From NCBI GenBank assembly GCA_905236735.1, contig CAJOOU010000156.1, forward strand, positions 1 through 11,381: DNA of 11,381 nucleotides. The letters are read 5' to 3'. The notes under the pieces were generated by a model. That model was not told where the DNA came from, did no database searches, and saw only the letters and a program-made list of their open reading frames with translations. This document shows positions 6,771 through 11,381 of the stretch, one piece after another. This stretch comes from an uncultured Eubacterium sp. (GTDB lineage Bacteria > Bacillota > Clostridia > Lachnospirales > Lachnospiraceae). Numbering within the stretch: position 1 is the first letter of the stretch; each line of letters starts with the position of its first letter. The position numbers were made by a program, and so were the translations under genes.

Positions 6771-9110
6771 ATGATTATATATGACAGTGGTACATTTATT
6801 TTAAATACCGATAATACCACCTATGCCTTCAGGGTGCTGCCGAGCGGACAGCTGGAGCATTTGCACTATGGCAGAAGAATCAGGGTAAACAAAGATGCTC
6901 TTAAGACAAAACATTCATTTCCGGATGGTAATACCATATGTTATCATCCGGATTATCCGGAGTTTTCTCTCGAAAACGAAAGACTTGAGTATTCATCTTA
7001 CGGCAAGGGAGATATTAGAGAGCCATTTATCGAACTTGAAAAAGAGGACGGCTCAAGGACGGTGGATCTCGTATATGATTCTTATGAGATAAAAAGAGGA
7101 AGAAACGGATACAGGACTTTGCCCTCATCATATGGCAACGATGGAGAGGTAGAGCAGCTGACGGTATTTTTAAAAGGTCTTAATAACAATATAAGGCTGG
7201 AACTTTGCTACTATGTCTACGAAGGATGCGATGTAATATCGAGAAGCGCAAGGATAATCAATGACGGCCCGGAGAGAATCTTTTTAAGACGGCTTATGAG
7301 CATGCAGCTTGATATGGATGATAACGATTTCGTCTTTACTTCATTTCATGGTGCATGGGCAAGAGAGATGAATAAAAAGACGCAGAAAATAAGCGGTGGC
7401 AGGATAGTAAATTCATCTATAATGGGTACATCATCAAACAGGGCCAATCCTTTTGTTATGATACATAGACCGAAGGCAACGGAAAATGCCGGAGAATGCT
7501 ATGGCTTTAATCTCATATACAGCGGAAACCATTATGAAGCAGCAGAAGAGTCTGCTTTCGGACATATCAGATTTGTCAGCGGAATTAACCCTACGGGCTT
7601 TTGTTTTGTTTTGGAAGCCGGAGAGGATTTTGAAGCGCCTGAGGCTGTTATGACCTACTCGCCGGACGGATTTAACCAAATGAGCCACAATATGCACAAC
7701 TTTATACGAAATCATATTGTAAGGGGAGAATGGAAGGACAGGCCAAGACCTATTCTTTTAAACAGTTGGGAGGCTGCGTATTTTAAGATAAATGAAAAGG
7801 TTATTTTAAATCTTGCCAAAAAGGCGGCCGGTTGTGGAATCGAGCTTTTTGTTATGGACGACGGCTGGTTTGGAGAGAGGAATGATGACAAAACATCTCT
7901 CGGAGACTGGTATGTCAATAAGAAAAAACTCCCGAACGGTCTCGGCGGACTGGCCAAAAAGATAAATGCACTTGGTATGTCATTCGGTATCTGGGTAGAA
8001 CCGGAGATGGTGAATGTAAATTCAAATCTCTACAAAAACCATCCCGAATGGGCGATTAAGATACCCGACAGAAATCATTCGGAAGGCAGGAATCAGAGAA
8101 TACTTGACCTGACCAATCCTCTTGTCAGGGAATACATTATAGAATCAATGAGCCGTATATTTGAAACAGAAGGTCTTACCTATGTTAAATGGGATATGAA
8201 CAGGTTTTTTACCGATGTATATTCTTACGGTCTCGAGCCTATGAAGCAGGGAGAGGTATTTCACAGGTACATGATAGGATTATACAGCGTGATGGATGAG
8301 CTCACGCGCCGATTCCCGCATATACTTTTCGAGGGATGCGCCGCCGGAGGCAACAGATTTGATCTTGGTGTGCTTTGCTATTTCCCTCAGATATGGGCCA
8401 GTGATAATACTGATGCTTTATGCAGGGTAAATATGATGGAAAACTATTCATACGGATACCCCATGTCTGCTGTAACAGCCCATGTATCCGCCAGGATAAA
8501 CCATCAGACTCTTCGTAAGTCGCCGCTTAATACAAGGTATAATGTGGCTGCGTTTGGAGTTATGGGATATGAGATAAACCTTTCGGATGCTTCAAAAGAA
8601 GAGATAGAGGCTGTCAAAAAGCAGGTGGATGAGTACAAGAGATGGCGGGATGTTTTCTTTGCGGGTGATTTTTACAGGAGACGAAGCGGCAACATACATG
8701 AGTGGACAGTGGTTTCAAAGGATTGTAAAAGGGCGGTCGGAATGCTGTTTCAGGAGCGTGCCGTGCCCAATATGTCCCAGGAAAAATACAAGGCCTTAGG
8801 ACTTGATGAGAACAAAAAATACAGATTTTACAGTGATGAAATCAAGGTAAATATCAGGAACTTCGGTGACCTTATAAACACGGCATCGCCTGTACATATC
8901 AAAGATGATTCCCTTACCCAAAAGCTCCTTTCGGGAGTATACAGGATGGATGGGGAAACTGAGGACTATGAGGCATACGGAGATCTTTTGATGTATTCGG
9001 GCATAAGACTAAAGGCCGGATATGCAGCTACCGGATATGACGGCAGCGTGCGCCTTACGGGAGATTTGTTTTCGAGAATGTATTTTATGGAAGAAGTTGA
9101 GAACATATAA
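6771..9110 (+). CDS. Glycoside hydrolase family 36 alpha-galactosidase
   Basis: This 779-residue cytoplasmic retaining enzyme removes terminal alpha-1,6-galactose, as in melibiose, raffinose or digalactosyl compounds. An N-terminal beta-supersandwich spans about 1-325. The TIM barrel follows (about 326-665), with WEAAYF (333-338), the substrate-binding DDGWFG (363-368), GIWVEPEMV (406-414), the nucleophile Asp475 in YVKWDMNR, the EGCAAGGNRFD segment (521-531) and the acid/base Asp545 in IWASDNTDA. The 70-residue spacing of the two catalytic Asp residues equals that in characterised group I GH36 enzymes. A C-terminal beta domain closes the protein. Length is at or slightly above the usual 720-750. 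There is no signal peptide. AGGGG (6761-6765) precedes the ATG, and the gene starts one base after the symporter stop. It is the last gene of the operon, and no hairpin terminator follows it. The raf/mel/aga naming varies, so no symbol is given. Confidence 0.95.
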   Translation: MIIYDSGTFILNTDNTTYAFRVLPSGQLEHLHYGRRIRVNKDALKTKHSFPDGNTICYHPDYPEFSLENERLEYSSYGKGDIREPFIELEKEDGSRTVDLVYDSYEIKRGRNGYRTLPSSYGNDGEVEQLTVFLKGLNNNIRLELCYYVYEGCDVISRSARIINDGPERIFLRRLMSMQLDMDDNDFVFTSFHGAWAREMNKKTQKISGGRIVNSSIMGTSSNRANPFVMIHRPKATENAGECYGFNLIYSGNHYEAAEESAFGHIRFVSGINPTGFCFVLEAGEDFEAPEAVMTYSPDGFNQMSHNMHNFIRNHIVRGEWKDRPRPILLNSWEAAYFKINEKVILNLAKKAAGCGIELFVMDDGWFGERNDDKTSLGDWYVNKKKLPNGLGGLAKKINALGMSFGIWVEPEMVNVNSNLYKNHPEWAIKIPDRNHSEGRNQRILDLTNPLVREYIIESMSRIFETEGLTYVKWDMNRFFTDVYSYGLEPMKQGEVFHRYMIGLYSVMDELTRRFPHILFEGCAAGGNRFDLGVLCYFPQIWASDNTDALCRVNMMENYSYGYPMSAVTAHVSARINHQTLRKSPLNTRYNVAAFGVMGYEINLSDASKEEIEAVKKQVDEYKRWRDVFFAGDFYRRRSGNIHEWTVVSKDCKRAVGMLFQERAVPNMSQEKYKALGLDENKKYRFYSDEIKVNIRNFGDLINTASPVHIKDDSLTQKLLSGVYRMDGETEDYEAYGDLLMYSGIRLKAGYAATGYDGSVRLTGDLFSRMYFMEEVENI

Positions 9111-9128
9111 CAAATTTTTCTTATATAT

Positions 9129-9144
9129 GTCAATAAATATTGAC
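9129..9144. promoter_or_regulatory. Perfect 16-base palindrome overlapping the -35 box (candidate operator)
   Basis: GTCAATAAATATTGAC is exactly self-complementary as 7-base arms around AA (or 6-base arms around four bases). It lies 18 bases after the alpha-galactosidase stop, and its right arm supplies most of the TTGACT -35 box of the chemoreceptor promoter. It is A/T-rich and not followed by a T-run on either strand, so it is a poor terminator. Its position fits binding of a dimeric regulator that would compete with RNA polymerase. The regulator is unknown. Confidence 0.5.
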
Positions 9145-9168
9145 TGAAAAAAATACAGGATTTATAAT
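9140..9168 (+). promoter_or_regulatory. Strong sigma-A promoter of the chemoreceptor gene
   Basis: TTGACT (9140-9145) and TATAAT (9163-9168) are separated by 17 bases, an 11/12 match to the housekeeping consensus at optimal spacing. Transcription should start near 9175, leaving a leader of about 58 bases. The sigma-D/sigma-28 motility consensus (TAAA, then about 15 bases, then GCCGATAT) is at best weakly matched here, so the gene appears to use the vegetative sigma factor. The chemoreceptor can therefore be transcribed independently of the galactoside operon, although read-through from the operon is not ruled out. Confidence 0.8.
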
Positions 9169-9171
9169 ATA

Positions 9172-9204
9172 GGCTAGTGGAAGGAGCCAGACTTTCGCTA
9201 GTCT
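9172..9204 (+). other. Inverted repeats in the 5' leader of the chemoreceptor mRNA
   Basis: Just after the predicted transcription start lie GGCT (9172-9175) with AGCC (9185-9188) and AGACT (9189-9193) with AGTCT (9200-9204), which could form two small adjacent hairpins. GCTAGT also occurs twice (9173-9178 and 9197-9202). The segment does not resemble the c-di-GMP-I riboswitch often found before motility genes in Clostridia, and it is too short for that class. It could stabilise the 5' end of the mRNA or be part of a protein-binding site. Stem lengths are short, so chance cannot be excluded. Confidence 0.3.
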
Positions 9205-9232
9205 AAAATTTAATATAAAGGGGTGTGGAGTT

Positions 9233-11287
9233 ATGTTTAAAAACCTAAAATTATGGCAGAAAATCAGTTTAACTATTTCTATTCTTCTTATTATCGGTCT
9301 GGCGATAATTCTGATTATCGCAGTTAGTGATTCAAGAAAGAACACAACAAAAAATATGGAAGACAGACTTATGGAAATGGCGGATTCAAGAGCGACGGTG
9401 TTTAAGGATTATTGTGATGATTTTATCCGATATGAACATGCGCTTGCGTCATTAGACAGTGTAAAAAATGCTCTGTCCCATCCGGATAATTCGTCATATG
9501 TATCAGAAGCGCAGAAGGATGTGGCGGGTATGAAGGAACAGTTTGATGCGCTCGAAGGATTTCTTATAACAGATACAGCATCTACCATCATATGTCACAG
9601 CAATACATCGGCAATAGGGTCGACCATTTACAGCGGAGACAGGCTTTCGGTCCTTGAAACCATAGAGGCCGGAGTATCTGAGGCAGAGAACAATACTTAT
9701 GTCAGGGGAATAATTAATTCATCTTCTACGGGAGATTTGGTATTTAATGCTTATACAGGTGTATATGACAATTCCGGAAAGCATATCGGATATGCTACAG
9801 GCGGATTTTATGTATCGTACCTTAAGGATATAATTGATTCGATGGCAATAGAAGGTCTTGAAGGCACATCTACATATGTAATTAACCTTTCCAACAATAC
9901 ATATGTAATGTGCGAAGATGAAGAAATGCTTTCTACCGAGGTAACGGACAGTACACATCTTGCTGCCATAGAGGCTTCTGCAGCAGCGGATTCAGGTACG
10001 GTAGAAAATGCCAAAGGCGAAGATGGAAAGACATACTTCCTTGCCTATGATAAGCTTTCGGACTACAACTTCCTTTTCATTGTATCTAATCCGCAGAGCG
10101 AAGTTTATGCATCTATCAACGCTATGTCTGCAAAACTTGCATTTATTATAATTGCTATACTGGTTATACTACTTGTTGTAACAATATTTATATCAAGATC
10201 TGTAACCGGACATATAAGCAAGGTTGGTCATATAGTTTATAATATCTCTGACACTATGGATATGACACTTGCTGATGAACTTAAAGGTTATACAGACAGA
10301 AAAGATGAGGTGGGAGATGTGGCTAAGTCCACGGTGGCTCTTACCGATGCAATAAGAAATACCGTTAAGGCACTGCAGGAGCATGGACATGAGCTCTTTA
10401 ATACCTCCGAAAACCTTGCCGATATTTCAGGACAGACGCTCTCAAATGTAAATCAGGTAGAGTCGGCTGTACATGATATTGCAGAAGGTGCAACATCTCA
10501 GGCCGGAGAGACTAGCCGCGCTACAACATCCGTTATGGAAATCGGTGGACAGATTGAGGATGCTACAAGGACGGCAGCAGATATAAAGGTTACTTCAGAG
10601 AGTATGCAGAAGGCAAGCCGTGATGTTACTGAGGTTATTGAAAAACTTACCCGTATAGGCGATCAGACTGCGGCAGCCATAGACAAGATATATGAGCAGA
10701 CCAATACAACAAATGTATCTGCAACAAAGATTAAAGGCGCTACAGAGCTTATTACATCTATAGCGGAAGAAACCAACCTTTTGTCACTTAATGCATCAAT
10801 TGAGGCGGCAAGAGCCGGTGAGCAGGGTAAGGGATTTGCTGTTGTTGCTTCCCAGATTCAAAAACTCGCTGAGCAGTCTTCGGCATCCGCACAGCAGATT
10901 GAAGCTGTTATTGCAAATCTTATTGCAGATTCGGATGAAGCCGTACAGACAATGGCCGAAGTAAAAGAGGTTATGGTTAAGCAGTCTGAGTATGTAAAAG
11001 AAACAGGTGAAATATTCGAAAATGTTAAGAAGGGCATTAACGAGACCATATCAGGATTAAATGAGATATCCAGAAAAACGGATGAAATGGACTCTGCAAG
11101 GCAGAATGTCGTGGATGTTGTTGAAAGCCTCTCGGCAATAGCGCAGGAGAATGCTGCAAGCACAGAGGAAACTTCTGCATCTGTGACAATTGTAAATAAT
11201 CTTATGACGGACATTTCAGATGCGGCAAATAATGTATCGCAGATAGCTGAAAGCATGGATAAGGAACTTGCAATATTTAAAATCTAA
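9233..11287 (+). CDS. Methyl-accepting chemotaxis protein with extracytoplasmic Cache sensor
   Basis: This 684-residue membrane chemoreceptor signals through CheW/CheA to the flagellar motor. A first transmembrane helix (about 11-31) is followed by an outside ligand domain of about 265 residues. Its two Cache-like repeats are visible as FLITDTASTIICHS (110-123), VFNAYTGVYDNSGKHIGYATG (170-190) and TYFLAYDKLSDYNFLFIVSNP (267-287). A second helix (about 302-321), a HAMP linker (about 322-375) and a long signalling coiled coil follow. The coiled-coil hairpin tip IAEETNLLSLNASIEAARAGEQGKGFAVVA (510-539) is close to the universal MCP sequence. There is no C-terminal CheR-tethering pentapeptide. 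AAGGGG at 9218-9223 precedes the ATG. The gene has its own promoter and terminator and follows the galactoside operon on the same strand, so a sugar ligand is possible but not shown. Confidence 0.95.
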   Translation: MFKNLKLWQKISLTISILLIIGLAIILIIAVSDSRKNTTKNMEDRLMEMADSRATVFKDYCDDFIRYEHALASLDSVKNALSHPDNSSYVSEAQKDVAGMKEQFDALEGFLITDTASTIICHSNTSAIGSTIYSGDRLSVLETIEAGVSEAENNTYVRGIINSSSTGDLVFNAYTGVYDNSGKHIGYATGGFYVSYLKDIIDSMAIEGLEGTSTYVINLSNNTYVMCEDEEMLSTEVTDSTHLAAIEASAAADSGTVENAKGEDGKTYFLAYDKLSDYNFLFIVSNPQSEVYASINAMSAKLAFIIIAILVILLVVTIFISRSVTGHISKVGHIVYNISDTMDMTLADELKGYTDRKDEVGDVAKSTVALTDAIRNTVKALQEHGHELFNTSENLADISGQTLSNVNQVESAVHDIAEGATSQAGETSRATTSVMEIGGQIEDATRTAADIKVTSESMQKASRDVTEVIEKLTRIGDQTAAAIDKIYEQTNTTNVSATKIKGATELITSIAEETNLLSLNASIEAARAGEQGKGFAVVASQIQKLAEQSSASAQQIEAVIANLIADSDEAVQTMAEVKEVMVKQSEYVKETGEIFENVKKGINETISGLNEISRKTDEMDSARQNVVDVVESLSAIAQENAASTEETSASVTIVNNLMTDISDAANNVSQIAESMDKELAIFKI

Positions 11288-11299
11288 TTGTTGTAGAAT

Positions 11300-11356
11300 A
11301 ATAAAGCCATTGTCGCCAAATGCTTGCATTTGATTGGCAATGGCTTTATTTATTTG
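11300..11356. terminator. Bidirectional intrinsic terminator
   Basis: A perfect 13-base stem pairs 11300-11312 (AATAAAGCCATTG) with 11338-11350 (CAATGGCTTTATT). Inside it, a second perfect 7-base stem pairs CAAATGC (11317-11323) with GCATTTG (11326-11332). The right side runs into TTTATTTATTT, and the left side is A-rich, so the hairpin can end transcripts from both directions. It begins 13 bases after the chemoreceptor stop. A convergent gene beyond the window could share it. Confidence 0.85.
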
Positions 11357-11363
11357 TAGACGA

Positions 11364-11381
11364 GCTGATTTTAAAATCAGC
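11364..11381. repeat. Perfect 18-base palindrome at the window edge
   Basis: GCTGATTTTAAAATCAGC is fully self-complementary and ends exactly at the last base, so the true element may extend further. It lies 8 bases after the T-rich tail of the chemoreceptor terminator. It could be half of a second terminator hairpin, an operator for the next gene or a dispersed repeat. With the right flank missing these cannot be told apart. Confidence 0.55.

Noticed and set aside
9111..9144. The palindrome after the alpha-galactosidase as an intrinsic terminator.
   Set aside because: The stem is A/T-rich and followed by an A-run rather than a T-run on the + strand, and its right arm is part of a strong -35 box.
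9172..9232. Possible c-di-GMP riboswitch before the chemoreceptor.
   Set aside because: The leader is only about 58 bases and lacks the conserved GEMM-I core, so only short inverted repeats are reported.
10858..11256. Minus-strand open frame of 132 residues within the chemoreceptor gene.
   Set aside because: It is a shadow of the coiled-coil coding frame; the + strand protein is unmistakable and no ribosome site or promoter supports the reverse frame.
11362..11381. The terminal sequence with a TTTTAAAA centre resembles a tRNA anticodon stem-loop.
   Set aside because: The palindrome gives an even-sized loop rather than the 5-base stem and 7-base loop, and no acceptor or D-arm sequence precedes it.

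Overview
The window looks like the chromosome of a low to moderate G+C, motile Firmicute. The best guess is a gut or rumen Lachnospiraceae relative (Butyrivibrio, Lachnospira or Roseburia type). This rests on heavy use of ATA, AGA and AGG codons, strong AGGAGG-type ribosome sites, a DUF3880 (CgeB-like) glycosyltransferase, a GPH-family sugar symporter beside intracellular glycosidases, and a chemoreceptor. The genus assignment is inference. All genes are on the + strand, packing is tight, and no gap exceeds about 125 bases.

Left edge (1-1385): the last 60 codons of an unrecognised gene, then a complete CgeB/DUF3880-type glycosyltransferase 17 bases later. These two look like the end of a separate unit, possibly surface or flagellin glycan modification.

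Centre (about 1391-9110): a four-gene galactoside-use operon behind a plausible sigma-A promoter. In order it encodes a GH2 beta-galactosidase-like enzyme with a GTG start, a 490-residue protein of unknown function with GT-B glycosyltransferase hallmarks, a MelB-like cation:sugar symporter, and a GH36 alpha-galactosidase. The junctions are an 11-base overlap, a gap of about 10 bases and a gap of 1 base, so translation is probably coupled. None of the enzymes has a signal peptide. The logic is therefore import of an intact galactoside by symport, followed by cytoplasmic removal of alpha- and beta-linked galactose. The unknown GT-B-like protein is the most interesting gene: a glycosyltransferase-like fold inside a catabolic operon.

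Right part (9111-11381): a clear promoter (TTGACT, 17 bases, TATAAT) whose -35 box lies inside a perfect 16-base palindrome, a 5' leader with small inverted repeats, and a full-length double-Cache methyl-accepting chemotaxis protein. A strong bidirectional hairpin terminator follows. The window ends inside or at the end of another perfect palindrome. The chemoreceptor may sense the sugar handled by the operon, but only position suggests this.

I see no RNA genes, mobile elements, CRISPR arrays or transcription regulator in the window.
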